A stretch of DNA of 64,000 bases from Halobacteriovorax marinus SJ (GTDB lineage Bacteria > Bdellovibrionota > Bacteriovoracia > Bacteriovoracales > Bacteriovoracaceae). Of this stretch, positions 42,591-52,528 are shown piece after piece. Every line of letters begins with the position of its first letter. Within the stretch, counting starts at the first letter, position 1. The DNA lies in contig NC_016620.1 in assembly GCF_000210915.2 (NCBI RefSeq), forward strand, positions 1,426,001 to 1,490,000, written 5' to 3'. Both the position numbers and the translations under genes were made by a program. Under the pieces are notes generated by a model that saw only the letters and a list, made by a program, of their open reading frames with translations, was not told where the DNA came from and ran no database searches.

Positions 42591-43685
42591 TTAATCTAAA
42601 ATATAGTAAAATGGGTCAACGGGAGTACCGTTCACTCGTATTTCATAGTGAAGGTGTGGACCAGTTGAGTGACCAGTGTTACCCACCTTCGCAATGATTT
42701 GTCCTCGCTTAATTAGTTGACCTTTTTTAGCAATCACTTGAGAGTTATGCGCATAAACAGATTCAAGTCCATAGCCATGATCAATCTGTACAAAGTATCC
42801 GAAACCGGCCTTCTTGCCAGAGAAGGTAATTCTTCCATCAGCAGAAGCTAAAATGGGAGTACCAATTGGAGCACCAATATCTAGTCCTTCGTGCATCTTT
42901 AGCCTATTAGAGGTTGGAGAGATTCTTGGCCCATAGTAAGAAGTGATCCAACCCTTCGTAGGAAGAAGTGTTGGAGTCGAGCGCATAAAGCTCTCTCTGT
43001 CCAATAAGTATTGATCTAGGTCGTGTATATTTACTTCGAGATCTTTTACATAATCTTTTAGTAAATTAAATTTATAATCGAAATCAGCAAAATTTTCAGC
43101 TAGGGAAAAACTTTGCTTAGTGAGATCAGACCATTCTTTAGTAAATGCGTAGCCAGTTTGCAGTCCAAAGTTGGTTGCAATTTTCTGCTCGTAGAGATTC
43201 TTTAACTCGACAAATTTCTCTGAATTCTGTCCATCTTTTAGCTTATCTCTAATCGTTCCTTTCTCTTGAAAAAATGTTTGAGAATTATCTTCTTTAACTT
43301 CGTGCTCATGACTATGATCTTCCATAACCTCTGAGTTAGAGTTTGGTCTAATGGCCGGTCTCGTGAGATCAACCTTTTCGAAACCAGAGATGACTCTGAG
43401 TTTCTTCTCAAATGTTTCAATTCTTTCGATATCCTCAGTAAGAGTATTTATTTTCATTTGAAAGAGCTGAATTTGTTCTTTGAGTTGTCTATTTTCAAGT
43501 GTTAGGTGTTTATTTTGGTGAACCTGTCTAAGGATTTTCCAGTAATCGTAAGAAAGGATTCCAAGAACGAAGATACCCAACACGAAGAGGAAAACTAGAG
43601 CGTGGAAAGCGAGCCTAGGTATGCGAAAAGACTTAACGCCTTTTTCCCTCTCGGGCACAACCATGACTGTAAAATATCTATCCAA
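42591..43685 (-). CDS. M23-family metallopeptidase, membrane-anchored
   Basis: A 364-residue LytM/M23 zinc endopeptidase that should cut peptidoglycan cross-bridges. A single membrane anchor at about 26-46 places the rest in the periplasm. Coiled coils (about 50-100 and 155-230) precede the catalytic domain with zinc ligands His265 and Asp269 (MHEGLDIG) and His346 in GPHLHYEI; His313 and His344 are the catalytic pair. The full ligand set suggests an active enzyme, unlike EnvC/NlpD-type activators. It lies 21 bases upstream of secA in the same operon. Confidence 0.9.
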   Translation of the reverse strand: MDRYFTVMVVPEREKGVKSFRIPRLAFHALVFLFVLGIFVLGILSYDYWKILRQVHQNKHLTLENRQLKEQIQLFQMKINTLTEDIERIETFEKKLRVISGFEKVDLTRPAIRPNSNSEVMEDHSHEHEVKEDNSQTFFQEKGTIRDKLKDGQNSEKFVELKNLYEQKIATNFGLQTGYAFTKEWSDLTKQSFSLAENFADFDYKFNLLKDYVKDLEVNIHDLDQYLLDRESFMRSTPTLLPTKGWITSYYGPRISPTSNRLKMHEGLDIGAPIGTPILASADGRITFSGKKAGFGYFVQIDHGYGLESVYAHNSQVIAKKGQLIKRGQIIAKVGNTGHSTGPHLHYEIRVNGTPVDPFYYILD

Positions 43686-43898
43686 GAACTACTCCATGTA
43701 ATTGGTAAAATATAAATTAATGATCAATTCTAAAACTCCAAAGGCTGTATGGCAAATAAGTGTTTAATATTTGATTAAAAAAAATAAGACAAAGATGCGC
43801 TGTGTCTTTGGGCATTTATTTGATTCGTGTCAAATATTGCAATCATGCTTTTAATTTCATCTCTTTTCCTTTATTAAGGACACACAAAAGGAGAGTTT

Positions 43899-44294
43899 AT
43901 GAAAGTATTGCTAGTTTTAATTGGACTAACATTTTCTATGCAGGTAAGTGCGAAGCATATCTTAGATAGATGTCGTGATGCGGCACTTGCAACAGGATAT
44001 GTTTACGAGAATATTCTCAGTGCTACTGTTGATACGAAGAAGATGGATAAAGAAGATCAAGAGATCTTTTGGACTCTCTTAACTGATGACGTTTTCACAA
44101 TTGTAAAGCATTACCCAAAGAGCTATGAGCTTGGAAATTACTTTCCAGCTAATTCACATTTAAAATTTACTTTTAAACTTCTTAGAGAGCGTGACTATTC
44201 TACGGATGCGAGACTTGAAGATAAGCAAAGAAATTTGATTCATTATATGTCTGAAGTTTCTGGCGTAAAGATCGACTGCGCATACGCTCTTTAA
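43899..44294 (+). CDS. Small secreted protein, family unknown
   Basis: A 131-residue exported protein with a signal peptide (about 1-18, ending VSA). The mature part is helical, with Cys in LDRCRDAA near the start and a second Cys five residues from the C-terminus, well placed for a disulfide that staples the ends. AAGGAG precedes the ATG. No family is recognised. It is convergent with another small secreted protein and shares a hairpin terminator region with it. Confidence 0.72.
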   Translation: MKVLLVLIGLTFSMQVSAKHILDRCRDAALATGYVYENILSATVDTKKMDKEDQEIFWTLLTDDVFTIVKHYPKSYELGNYFPANSHLKFTFKLLRERDYSTDARLEDKQRNLIHYMSEVSGVKIDCAYAL

Positions 44295-44323
44295 AAAAAA
44301 ATCGAGTGGGAGTTTCCCACCCG
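44293..44323 (-). terminator. Terminator between two convergent small secreted protein genes
   Basis: CGAGTGGGA (44103+200-44111+200, i.e. 44303-44311) pairs with TCCCACCCG (44315-44323) with one mismatch. On the minus strand the hairpin runs into a nine-T tract (44293-44301). The plus side has only CTTT, so the main direction is minus. Confidence 0.72.
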
Positions 44324-44336
44324 ACTTTGGTCTTAA

Positions 44337-44765
44337 TTATCTATTACAAGTACCAGGGTATGTTCTTAGGTGTCTTGAAGTTGTGTTTGTAAATACGGCC
44401 GCAGAGTAAGAAGGGAAGTTTACACTTACAGTTGTAACTAGCTCTTCTCTACAGTAGCGATCTCTACCTTTCTCGTTGTCTTCAGAGATATTAGTCTTTC
44501 TTACTTTCTGAGTTTTTGTAGCGTCTGCATAGATAGTTTCTCCAGCGAATACACCTCTAAGTTCTGCAATTTCACCTTTACAGTTACTTCTTGAAGTACT
44601 TTTGTTTTTTAAGTAACCGTTTGCTGCGTTACCTAGTGTTTCAAGACCACTAACTTTAACTTTCATGTTTCCAAAGATAGTGCATTTTGCAGCGTCTAAT
44701 GAAACTTCATAAGCTGAAGCTGAAAAAGAAAGTGCAAGTAAAAGTCCTAATGTTAATGTTTTCAT
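44337..44765 (-). CDS. Small secreted Cys-containing protein
   Basis: A 142-residue exported protein with a clear signal peptide (about 1-18, ending SASA). The mature part has four cysteines (AAKCTIF, RSNCKGE, RYCREE, PGTCNR), enough for two disulfides, and looks beta-rich. A GGAG-type ribosome site precedes the ATG. No family recognised. The signal peptide and start are confident, the function is not. Confidence 0.7.
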   Translation of the reverse strand: MKTLTLGLLLALSFSASAYEVSLDAAKCTIFGNMKVKVSGLETLGNAANGYLKNKSTSRSNCKGEIAELRGVFAGETIYADATKTQKVRKTNISEDNEKGRDRYCREELVTTVSVNFPSYSAAVFTNTTSRHLRTYPGTCNR

Positions 44766-44953
44766 TCTAATCTCCTTTTTGATTTATCTGATAAAATGAA
44801 TCTACAACTTGTTATTTACTTTGAATTTAAAATTTATACTAATGGTCCTACTTTGTTCGCCACATTTTAAAAGTGATGAATTTGCCAACGAGTTTTTGAA
44901 GGGTTAAATAATAAGTTCATTTTTAGTGGGGACAAAGTGACCCGGAGGGATAG

Positions 44954-45703
44954 TTGAAAGAAGGATATGTTGACGTTTTAGCTCAAACCGTTGAGTGCTT
45001 TTTAAGCACTCATTCAAAGTACAGTCTAAATCGCTTGGCCAATAATTGTAGTGTTAGTGAGACAACTCTTAGAAGAATTGTTGCCAGGTCAATTAAATCC
45101 ATGCCTAAAGTGACAACAACTCTCTCCCTTCTCTCCGAAATTCATGGGGTGCAAAGCTTACAGGAATTACTGCCAAAGATAGATATTAAACTTAGAAAGT
45201 ACCTAGAGGAAGAATTAGACTTAAAGGTTATGACTGACGAGCAAAAGGAATTTAGATCTTCTTTACATGAAAAAGTTAAAGATCCAGTTTTCTTTCATGT
45301 TTTAGCTCTGGCGGGAACAAGTTGCGGTGTTAGAGAAGAGGTGGTTGAAGATCTTTTTGGGTTAGAGGGAATAAAAATACTTCTAAACTTATTTCAAGAA
45401 GATTATGTCCAAATGGAGAAGGGGCACTTTCATGCCTCAGAGAAGGGGATCGCTTTTCATCGCTCAATTATAAAACCAATAATCAATACGTCAGTTGAGT
45501 TTTTAGAAACAAAGGGGTCTTCTATAAAGACAAAGAATTTCTACTATCATTGGTCAGAATCATTGAATGAGAGTGGAATTGAGAAGCTGATTACTTTACA
45601 GAGAAATTTTTATAAAGAACTTAAGGACGCGCTGGCTGATCCCAAAAATCATGGAGATCAGCACTATTTCTTTTTTGGAGCAATAGATAGCTATAAATGC
45701 TAA
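44954..45703 (+). CDS. Helix-turn-helix protein, possible transcriptional regulator
   Basis: A 249-residue protein. The N-terminal 60 residues contain a helix-turn-helix-like stretch (YSLNRLANNCSVSETTLRRI then VARSIKSMPKVTTTL). The rest, about 90-249, is an effector-like helical region ending YFFFGAIDSYKC, reminiscent of regulators abundant in predatory Bdellovibrio relatives, though I cannot name a family firmly. The start is a TTG at 44954 with a strong GGAGGG six bases upstream; no ATG fits as well. Its stop overlaps that of the convergent symporter gene by 4 bases. Confidence 0.65.
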   Translation: MKEGYVDVLAQTVECFLSTHSKYSLNRLANNCSVSETTLRRIVARSIKSMPKVTTTLSLLSEIHGVQSLQELLPKIDIKLRKYLEEELDLKVMTDEQKEFRSSLHEKVKDPVFFHVLALAGTSCGVREEVVEDLFGLEGIKILLNLFQEDYVQMEKGHFHASEKGIAFHRSIIKPIINTSVEFLETKGSSIKTKNFYYHWSESLNESGIEKLITLQRNFYKELKDALADPKNHGDQHYFFFGAIDSYKC

Positions 45704-46998
45704 GTGAGTTGAATATTTCTTCGCTCCATTGTCTTTTGTACAACGAGAGCTCCAATAATATCTCCTTCAACATTGACTGCTGTTCTGAAAGTATCTAATG
45801 GCTTTTCAATTACTAGTAGAATTCCAATGGCCTCAAGGGGGATACCTGCGGCCAGTAAGACCATTTGCATCCCAGACATTGAACCACTAGGCATTCCAGG
45901 TGCTCCAATACTTGAGATCATACTCATAAAGAAAATGGCAAAAATAGTAAAAGTTGTCAGCTCTACTCCATAGAGATGGGCCAAGAAAATCGCGGCAATA
46001 CCTTCAAAGAGTGCCGTTCCATCCATATTCATTGTTGCACCAAGAGGGAAGACAAAACCACTGACGGCTTTTGAGACGCCTAGCTCTTCTTCACAGGTCT
46101 TCATTGTTACTGGAAGTGTTGCTGATGATGAGCTTGTTCCTAGTGCAATGAAGAGTGGGTTTGCAATTTTTCTAAAGAGAGTGATTGGGCCAATTCCACC
46201 AAATATTTTAGCGATAATTGGAAGGACGATCGCTCCATGGACAAGTGTCGCTCCAAAGACAACCGCTGCGAAGGCAAAGAGTTGCGTGAAGAGATCACCT
46301 GTGACTTTGAGTTTGAAATCAAAGACGATGGCAAAAATACCAATAGGACTTAACGTGATAAACCAACCTAAAATTGTTGTAAGTATTCTATTGATATCCT
46401 CGATTAAGAGAAAGAGCTGACTATCTGTTCTAAGCGAAGTGACCATGGCCAGCCCAATGAGAAGAGCGGCACAAACGAGACCGAGAATATTATTGGTCAC
46501 AAGTGATTCGAGTGGATTCGTGAGCGATGTTTTTAGAATTTTATGAACAACTGTAATGATTGAATTATCTTTAGCATCAATCATCTTCTTTGGTTTCTTT
46601 GTATGGTAGTCTCCTCCGATACTTTGAGACTTTTGAACGTTGACTCTAACAGATGAGTTCTTCCAAGGGTGAATAAAGAAGACGACAGTTAGTCCAATAA
46701 GTATAGCGATAAGGGTTGTAGATACGTAGTAAGTAACAGCAATCCCTCCAAGCTTCTTTAATTTCCAAGCTTCTTTTATTCCAGCAAGTCCTCCTAGTAG
46801 TGAGAAGAAAATAAGCGGGGCCACTAACATTTTTAGAGACTGAATAAAGACGTCTTTAATTAGAAGGATTAACTTATAAAATTCTGGAGTATTTTCTGAT
46901 GTGACCCATGTTGGATCGGCGAAAATGGCCGCAGACATATAGCCAAAGACACCAAAGATGGCGACCCAGACGGCCAAGTTTAATTTGATTTTTTTCAC
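45700..46998 (-). CDS. Dicarboxylate/amino acid:cation symporter
   Basis: A 432-residue DAACS-family (GltP/DctA-like) inner-membrane symporter that takes up dicarboxylates or acidic amino acids with H+ or Na+. About eight helices plus two re-entrant loops are seen. The signature serine-rich loop TSSSSATLPVT and FVFPLGATMNMDGTALFEG (substrate and cation site) are intact, as is the later SIGAPGMPSGSM loop. The periplasmic loop near 115-150 is longer than usual and Lys-rich. Specificity cannot be told. Confidence 0.92.
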   Translation of the reverse strand: MKKIKLNLAVWVAIFGVFGYMSAAIFADPTWVTSENTPEFYKLILLIKDVFIQSLKMLVAPLIFFSLLGGLAGIKEAWKLKKLGGIAVTYYVSTTLIAILIGLTVVFFIHPWKNSSVRVNVQKSQSIGGDYHTKKPKKMIDAKDNSIITVVHKILKTSLTNPLESLVTNNILGLVCAALLIGLAMVTSLRTDSQLFLLIEDINRILTTILGWFITLSPIGIFAIVFDFKLKVTGDLFTQLFAFAAVVFGATLVHGAIVLPIIAKIFGGIGPITLFRKIANPLFIALGTSSSSATLPVTMKTCEEELGVSKAVSGFVFPLGATMNMDGTALFEGIAAIFLAHLYGVELTTFTIFAIFFMSMISSIGAPGMPSGSMSGMQMVLLAAGIPLEAIGILLVIEKPLDTFRTAVNVEGDIIGALVVQKTMERRNIQLT

Positions 46999-47037
46999 TT
47001 GTCTTCCTTAACAAATTTTTTGAATAACTCTAGTATA

Positions 47038-47055
47038 CTCTAATTGAGATTAGAG
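47038..47055. repeat. Short inverted repeat upstream of the symporter gene
   Basis: CTCTAAT (47038-47044) and ATTAGAG (47049-47055) are a perfect 7-bp inverted repeat with a 4-base loop, about 40 bases upstream of the symporter start on the minus strand. No T run follows either side, so an operator is likelier than a terminator. Confidence 0.35.
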
Positions 47056-47093
47056 CGCCATTGACTAATTTTCTGTCTAGGTACTAGTGCTAT

Positions 47094-49403
47094 TTATGGA
47101 TTATATCTATTTAGATCCAAAATTCCGGCACGGTAGTACTCAGTCTCCAAGTATTTCTCTTTTATCCAATCACTATAATGCCAAAAGTTCGGATTCGTTC
47201 TCCTTACACCATACTTTGCGATGAACTTAGTATATTCAAGAGGAGTCGTTATATTGGCCATATCTTCCATGAAGTGGTGAATCTTATCTCTTTCAAGTTC
47301 TATGAAGAGGTTAGGATATGATCCTTCCACTCCTTTTATGAGTGTGAGGGTATCATTTTCCTGATCAAGGGAGTCTCTTGTTCTGGCATCATTTAAAAAG
47401 AAACTTACGTACTTATATTCCTTATTATGAGTGATGGTATAGAGCTCATCTTCAACTTTTAAAAGTATAATTTCTGGAAAGTAGCTTAGAAACTTTCCTT
47501 TCAGATTGTCGAGCTTGGCCAGAGAGGGATTAAGCTTTTGCACTGTAGGCGCAATGGCCCTCTTCACTCTTTTTTGAAAGTAATTATGAAGCTCTTCAAA
47601 TTTATCTTCTTTCTCAAGTCCGGTAACAAAGTTTGTATTGAGCCATTGACTAGGATTTTCTACAAAGAACTTTAAGTGATTTCTATTTCCACCATACCAT
47701 TTCTTGTGCAATACTTTTCTATCTTCAGAAGGGAGAAAAGAGAGAAAGAGGTTCTCTCCTTCCATTCTTAAGAAGTCCATATAGAGTCTTGTCTTTAGTT
47801 GGTGAGCAACATTGCCATAGACATTAAAGCCAGCAACTAAGAGGTAGTGAATTCGCTCGAGGATTGGGTAGTCAATGACCCAAGCTGTCTCTGGAGTTTT
47901 TCCGTGAAGTCCCTCTCTAACAGAAGCACTGTCAAGGTGTCTAAAGATAGTGAGAGCAGCATTTCTATTGTGATTATCACCATCCCAGATGATCTTACTC
48001 GCTTCACTTATATGAGACTTCTTCGCATCCTTAAAGTGTTGACTTCGGGCCTCTAGGAATTTCTTTTGCTTCTTCCAAAACTCAGACCATATACTTAAAA
48101 ACTCTATATCACTTTCTTCTGAGGCCGGTAGCTCCAATAGGTTTTTACTCTTGTTGATAAATTCATCGTTATTAGTGTCGATAGGAGAGTTGGGATCAGC
48201 GAAGTAAACCCAGAATCTATCTTCTATAACATTGAGTGCAATTTGCCCTCTACACACAGGTCCCTTGATGAAGCCTTCAATAAAGAATCTGGCATCGTCT
48301 AAGAGAAAGCTATACTTTGATTTAACTGGAATTTCTTTAAATACAATAAATGGATTAGAGGCCACTTCTGGGGCATACGAAGGAAATTCTGTGACTTTGA
48401 ATTTCTTATCGTAGAAAAGCTCTTCATAGCGCTTTAGCTTCTTATAGTTTAGCTTATATAAATTGTGTGATTTCGCTACAATGCTCGGCTTATACAGTTT
48501 AAAGCGGTAGTAGAATTTAGTTTTAGGGTCATCATATGGTCTTAGCGCATCTATCTCATCAGGTTCACCATCTCTATTTGTAGCTCTTACAAGACGATAA
48601 AAAACTCTCTCTGGTGCTGTATCAAAGTGAATATGAGCAAGGAAAATATGCTCGTAGATATAGCGAGCAATAAGTTTCGATTTTAAGTCATTTTTATTAA
48701 AGAGATTTTCAAAGATCGCGATTAATTTCTTGGTCGCTTTTGACTCTACCTTTTTATCATGTCCTTTTGATCCTTGTGCTACCCAATGTGCGAGAGTTGA
48801 AAATTCACTCTTTGTTAAGTTTGGTAGAGCAAAGGGCATTCCCATATAGCTATGATCTTCAACAAAGTCTTCGAATTCATCGACTTGAACGCAGTACTGT
48901 TCTCTGTTTAAAGATGTATCGATTTGTGAAGAGATGAGTCCGGCCCTTGGTTGAGGAAACATTTCTTTTAATTGAAGAAATTTATAAATAAGCGAGTTGT
49001 CTAGGTTGGCATGTGGATCTGTAGAATCGTCACTTACTACGGGATGAAAGCCTTTTTTTCTCCAGGCCTGTGTTGACTTCGCATCAATATTTAGACGCGA
49101 TGGTTTCATCGAAAGAATTCTTGAACCATCGTAAACTCTTTGTGGATTGGCCCCTCTTTGAATACCATCAATACTAGTGAGCTTTAACTGGCAAGGAGCA
49201 TCGTAACAGCCGTGGCAGACGACACATCGATTATCTAAAATAGGTCGTACTTTTTTTTGATAGTCAATATGAGCTTCAGGCAGTGTTGCCATTGTATCAG
49301 CGTGAATGACTTCATTATTAGTAACAACAAATTGTTCCTTATTAGAAAGTGAACAAGATGCTAGAAGTAAAAGTGTACTTAAGATAGTGAGGATTTTTTT
49401 CAT
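47094..49403 (-). CDS. cti: Fatty acid cis/trans isomerase, lipoprotein form
   Basis: A 769-residue Cti, the heme-containing periplasmic enzyme that turns cis unsaturated acyl chains of membrane phospholipids into trans, rigidifying the membrane under solvent, heat or salt stress. The c-heme site CVVCH at 60-64 lies in the family signature CVVCHGCYDAPCQLKL. Further family segments include RGANPQRVYDGSRIL, GMPFALP and HFDTAPERVFYRLVRA. The N-terminus carries a lipobox LASC with Cys17, so it is predicted to be lipid-anchored. Length matches the Pseudomonas/Vibrio enzymes. Transcribed in the same direction as the symporter gene, 95 bases away. Confidence 0.94.
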   Translation of the reverse strand: MKKILTILSTLLLLASCSLSNKEQFVVTNNEVIHADTMATLPEAHIDYQKKVRPILDNRCVVCHGCYDAPCQLKLTSIDGIQRGANPQRVYDGSRILSMKPSRLNIDAKSTQAWRKKGFHPVVSDDSTDPHANLDNSLIYKFLQLKEMFPQPRAGLISSQIDTSLNREQYCVQVDEFEDFVEDHSYMGMPFALPNLTKSEFSTLAHWVAQGSKGHDKKVESKATKKLIAIFENLFNKNDLKSKLIARYIYEHIFLAHIHFDTAPERVFYRLVRATNRDGEPDEIDALRPYDDPKTKFYYRFKLYKPSIVAKSHNLYKLNYKKLKRYEELFYDKKFKVTEFPSYAPEVASNPFIVFKEIPVKSKYSFLLDDARFFIEGFIKGPVCRGQIALNVIEDRFWVYFADPNSPIDTNNDEFINKSKNLLELPASEESDIEFLSIWSEFWKKQKKFLEARSQHFKDAKKSHISEASKIIWDGDNHNRNAALTIFRHLDSASVREGLHGKTPETAWVIDYPILERIHYLLVAGFNVYGNVAHQLKTRLYMDFLRMEGENLFLSFLPSEDRKVLHKKWYGGNRNHLKFFVENPSQWLNTNFVTGLEKEDKFEELHNYFQKRVKRAIAPTVQKLNPSLAKLDNLKGKFLSYFPEIILLKVEDELYTITHNKEYKYVSFFLNDARTRDSLDQENDTLTLIKGVEGSYPNLFIELERDKIHHFMEDMANITTPLEYTKFIAKYGVRRTNPNFWHYSDWIKEKYLETEYYRAGILDLNRYNP

Positions 49404-49442
49404 GCTGAAATTATAGGTTAAAATTTCAGCATGTAAAATAAT

Positions 49443-50186
49443 TTACTGAGCGACTACGACAATTACAGAAATATTATCATTACCGCCGTTGGCATTGGCC
49501 TGGGCAACGAGTGTTGTTACCGTTTGTTGTACAGTTTCAGGAGTGGCCTTAGCTGGATCAGGAATATACTTATTAATTATGTAAACAATATCGGCATCGG
49601 AAACTTTTCCGTGTAGTCCGTCAGAGCAACTTAGAAAAATATCTCCCTTACTTACTTTATAAGAGAAAATATCTACTTCAACATCTGCTTCAAAACCTAC
49701 TGTTCTAACCAGAACGTTTTTTTGTGGGTCATTAGCCGCTTGTTCTCTGTTATAGATTCCAAGATTTAATTTTTCTTGAACTAGTGAGTGATCTTTAGTG
49801 AGTTGAAATAATTTATTTCTATTCACTAGATAGGCCCTAGAGTCTCCGACATTTGAAATGTAGAGAGTGTCACCTTTAAAGTAAAAGCCAACAACTGTTG
49901 TACCCATACCTTGTAAGAGTTGGTCTTGATCTGATTTTTTCTTTATTTCATTATTTGCATAGACTACAGATTGGGAGAGAGCTTGTTTAGGGTCTTTGCC
50001 CATATTCTCTAGTAAGTGAGCTGGGATGAGATTAACTGCCATTTGTGAAGCAATATCTCCACCATTGTGTCCGCCCATTCCGTCGGCGACGACAAAAATA
50101 TTTTTATCGGGATTTAAATAAATAGAGTCCTGATTTGTTTTCCTCTTTTGTCCAATGTCTGTTAATCCCGAAGAGATGAGACCCAT
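49443..50186 (-). CDS. PP2C-family protein Ser/Thr phosphatase
   Basis: A 247-residue PPM/PP2C phosphatase (Stp/PrpC type) removing phosphate from Ser/Thr. Metal-site motifs are intact: QKRKTNQDS, FVVADGMGGHNGGDIAS, ISNVGDSRAYL, LTKDHSLV, FLSCSDGLHGKV and NGGNDNISVIVV. No membrane segment. It is transcribed divergently from prkA, a protein kinase-like gene, across a 224-base spacer; a kinase/phosphatase pairing is suggested by position only. Confidence 0.95.
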   Translation of the reverse strand: MGLISSGLTDIGQKRKTNQDSIYLNPDKNIFVVADGMGGHNGGDIASQMAVNLIPAHLLENMGKDPKQALSQSVVYANNEIKKKSDQDQLLQGMGTTVVGFYFKGDTLYISNVGDSRAYLVNRNKLFQLTKDHSLVQEKLNLGIYNREQAANDPQKNVLVRTVGFEADVEVDIFSYKVSKGDIFLSCSDGLHGKVSDADIVYIINKYIPDPAKATPETVQQTVTTLVAQANANGGNDNISVIVVVAQ

Positions 50187-50410
50187 TTTTCTTGCTCCTT
50201 AAAAAATATATTCTAAAATTTTCATTGATCCCATTATTTTTGTCAAATAAGAAGATTCTTCAATTTGTAGGTACTTGAGTAGTAGTGTCAGTTTAACACT
50301 GTGTAATTTTAGCCGAATTTTTTAATATTCTTCTTTCATTTAGAGCAAGTATAACGATATAATATTAATAAGAAATGGCCCCTTAATTTTTCTACGGATG
50401 GGAGTTGAAT

Positions 50411-52474
50411 ATGGCCCAAATTAATATCGCAAATTTCATGAAAGACAATTACAGAGTTGAAGACTTTACTCATTTAAATTGGAGTGGAGGATTTCAGGAC
50501 TATGTAAATCTCGTTACCGAAGATCCTAAGATTGCTAGAAATGCATTCCAACGTGTTTATGACATGATTATGTCTTATGGAACTTCAAATTACACTGAGT
50601 ATAAGAAAGATATCGTTAGATATCACTTCTTCGACGATCCTAATAATAATGGTAAAGATGCTGTTTTTGGGATTGATGTTCATTTAATGAAGTTAGTGAA
50701 TTTCTTTAAAGCCGCTTCTTCAGGTTATGGTACAGAGAAAAGGGTTCTCTTACTTCATGGTCCTGTTGGTTCAGCTAAGTCTTCAATTTCAAGAAATTTA
50801 AAAAAGGGTATTGAACACTATTCTAAAACTGATGATGGAAGAATGTTTACTTTCGAGTGGTATGACGAAGATGAGTCAGATATCCTTGGTGGACAAAAAA
50901 CATTTGCATCACCAATGCATGAAGAGCCACTGAAGCTTCTTCCATTGGATGTGAGAAAAGAATTTCTTGCTGAAATTAATAAGGGAAGAAAGGACGGAGA
51001 TATTAAAGTAACAGTAAAGGGTGAAGTTAACCCAGCTGATAGATTTATTCTCAATGCTTATCTTCAAAAATATGATGGTGATTGGACGAAGGTTATTGAT
51101 AATCACGTAAGAATAAAGAGATTGATTCTTTCAGAGAAAGATAGAATTGGAATTGGAACTTTCCAACCAAAAGATGAGAAGAACCAAGATTCAACTGAGT
51201 TAACTGGTGATATCAATTATAGAAAAATTGCTCAGTACGGATCTGACTCTGATCCAAGGGCCTTTAACTTTGATGGTGAATTTAATATCTCAAATAGAGG
51301 GATTGTTGAATTTATCGAGATGTTAAAGCTTGACGTTGCTTTCTTGTACGATCTCTTAGGTGCTTCACAAGAGCACTCAATTAAGCCAAAGAAATTTGCT
51401 CAAACAGATATCGACGAAGTTATTCTAGGTCATACAAATGAGCCTGAATTTAGAAAGCTTCAAAATAATGAATTCATGGAAGCCCTAAGGGATAGAACAG
51501 TTAAGATTGACGTTCCTTATATTACAAGACTTAGTAATGAAGTTAAAATCTATGAAAGAGATTTTAATGCAGAAAAGATTCCTCATGTACATATCGCGCC
51601 TCACACTTTAGAGATGGCCGCTATGTGGGCAGTTCTAACAAGATTAGAAGAACCAAAGAAAGCTGATCTTGCAAAAATTCAAAAGTTAAAACTATACAAT
51701 GGTAAGACATTGCCTGGTTATAACGAAGAGAATGTGAAAGAGCTTAGAAAAGAAGCTGTAAGAGAAGGTCTTGAAGGAATCTCTCCAAGATATATTCAAG
51801 ATAAGCTTTCAAATGCGCTTGTTAAGTACGGTCATACTGGTTCACTAAATCCATTCATGGTCTTTAATGAATTAGAGTCTGGTCTTAAGCACCACGGACT
51901 TATCAATAGTGCTGACCAGCTAGATCATTATAAAGAGATGTTAGCAGTAACGAGACAAGAGTATGAAGACATTGTAAAGAATGATGTTCAAAAAGCAATT
52001 TGTCTTGATGAGAGTGCAATTGAAACTCTATGTGCTAATTATATTGACAACGTTAAGGCCTATACTCAAAAAGAAAAAGTTAGAAATAAGTATACTAATA
52101 AGCTTGAAGACTCTGATGAGAGATTCATGAGAAGTATCGAAGAGAAGATTGATATTGCTGAGTCGAGAAAGGATGACTTTAGACGTGAGATCATGAACTA
52201 CATCGGTGCTCTAGCAATTGAAGGTAAGACTTTTGATTTTAAAATGAATGAAAGACTTCATAGAGCTCTTGAGCTTAAATTATTTGAAGATCAAAAAGAC
52301 TCAATTAAGCTATCAAGTATCGTATCTAAGGTTGTGGATAAAGAGACTCAAGAGAAAATTGAGGTTATTAAATCTCGTCTTATCAAGAGTTATGGTTACT
52401 GTGAAATTTCAGCTACTGATGCTCTAAACTATGTTGCAAGTATTTTTGCAAAGGGCGACTCGGCTAAGTCATAG
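50411..52474 (+). CDS. prkA: PrkA-family serine protein kinase
   Basis: A 687-residue PrkA/YeaG protein, an AAA+-containing ATPase with reported Ser kinase activity linked to starvation and stress responses. Walker [10 protein letters not shown] is at 117-125. The [16 protein letters not shown] segment, the [15 protein letters not shown]-like region, and the C-terminal PrkA domain with [20 protein letters not shown] are typical. The ATG at 50411 has GGGAG just upstream; a TTG two codons earlier is less likely. It is the first gene of the conserved prkA-yeaH-spoVR cluster, with a hairpin after it. Confidence 0.95.
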   Translation: MAQINIANFMKDNYRVEDFTHLNWSGGFQDYVNLVTEDPKIARNAFQRVYDMIMSYGTSNYTEYKKDIVRYHFFDDPNNNGKDAVFGIDVHLMKLVNFFKAASSGYGTEKRVLLLHGPVGSAKSSISRNLKKGIEHYSKTDDGRMFTFEWYDEDESDILGGQKTFASPMHEEPLKLLPLDVRKEFLAEINKGRKDGDIKVTVKGEVNPADRFILNAYLQKYDGDWTKVIDNHVRIKRLILSEKDRIGIGTFQPKDEKNQDSTELTGDINYRKIAQYGSDSDPRAFNFDGEFNISNRGIVEFIEMLKLDVAFLYDLLGASQEHSIKPKKFAQTDIDEVILGHTNEPEFRKLQNNEFMEALRDRTVKIDVPYITRLSNEVKIYERDFNAEKIPHVHIAPHTLEMAAMWAVLTRLEEPKKADLAKIQKLKLYNGKTLPGYNEENVKELRKEAVREGLEGISPRYIQDKLSNALVKYGHTGSLNPFMVFNELESGLKHHGLINSADQLDHYKEMLAVTRQEYEDIVKNDVQKAICLDESAIETLCANYIDNVKAYTQKEKVRNKYTNKLEDSDERFMRSIEEKIDIAESRKDDFRREIMNYIGALAIEGKTFDFKMNERLHRALELKLFEDQKDSIKLSSIVSKVVDKETQEKIEVIKSRLIKSYGYCEISATDALNYVASIFAKGDSAKS

Positions 52475-52481
52475 CACAATG

Positions 52482-52505
52482 GCGAGCACTAGATTCAGTG
52501 CTCGC
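52482..52505 (+). promoter_or_regulatory. Intercistronic hairpin between prkA and yeaH
   Basis: GCGAGCACT and AGTGCTCGC form a perfect 9-bp stem with a 6-base loop, followed by TCTTACT. The T content is too low for a full terminator, so it may be a partial terminator or an mRNA-stabilising structure that sets the ratio of PrkA to YeaH. Confidence 0.55.
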
Positions 52506-52528
52506 TCTTACTCCCCAAAGGAGACCTA

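Noticed and set aside
43740-43880. Search for a tRNA or small RNA in the gap before the 131-residue secreted protein
   Set aside because: No cloverleaf, CCA end or terminator; only AT-rich promoter-like sequence and a weak AAGACA/TGTCTT dyad.
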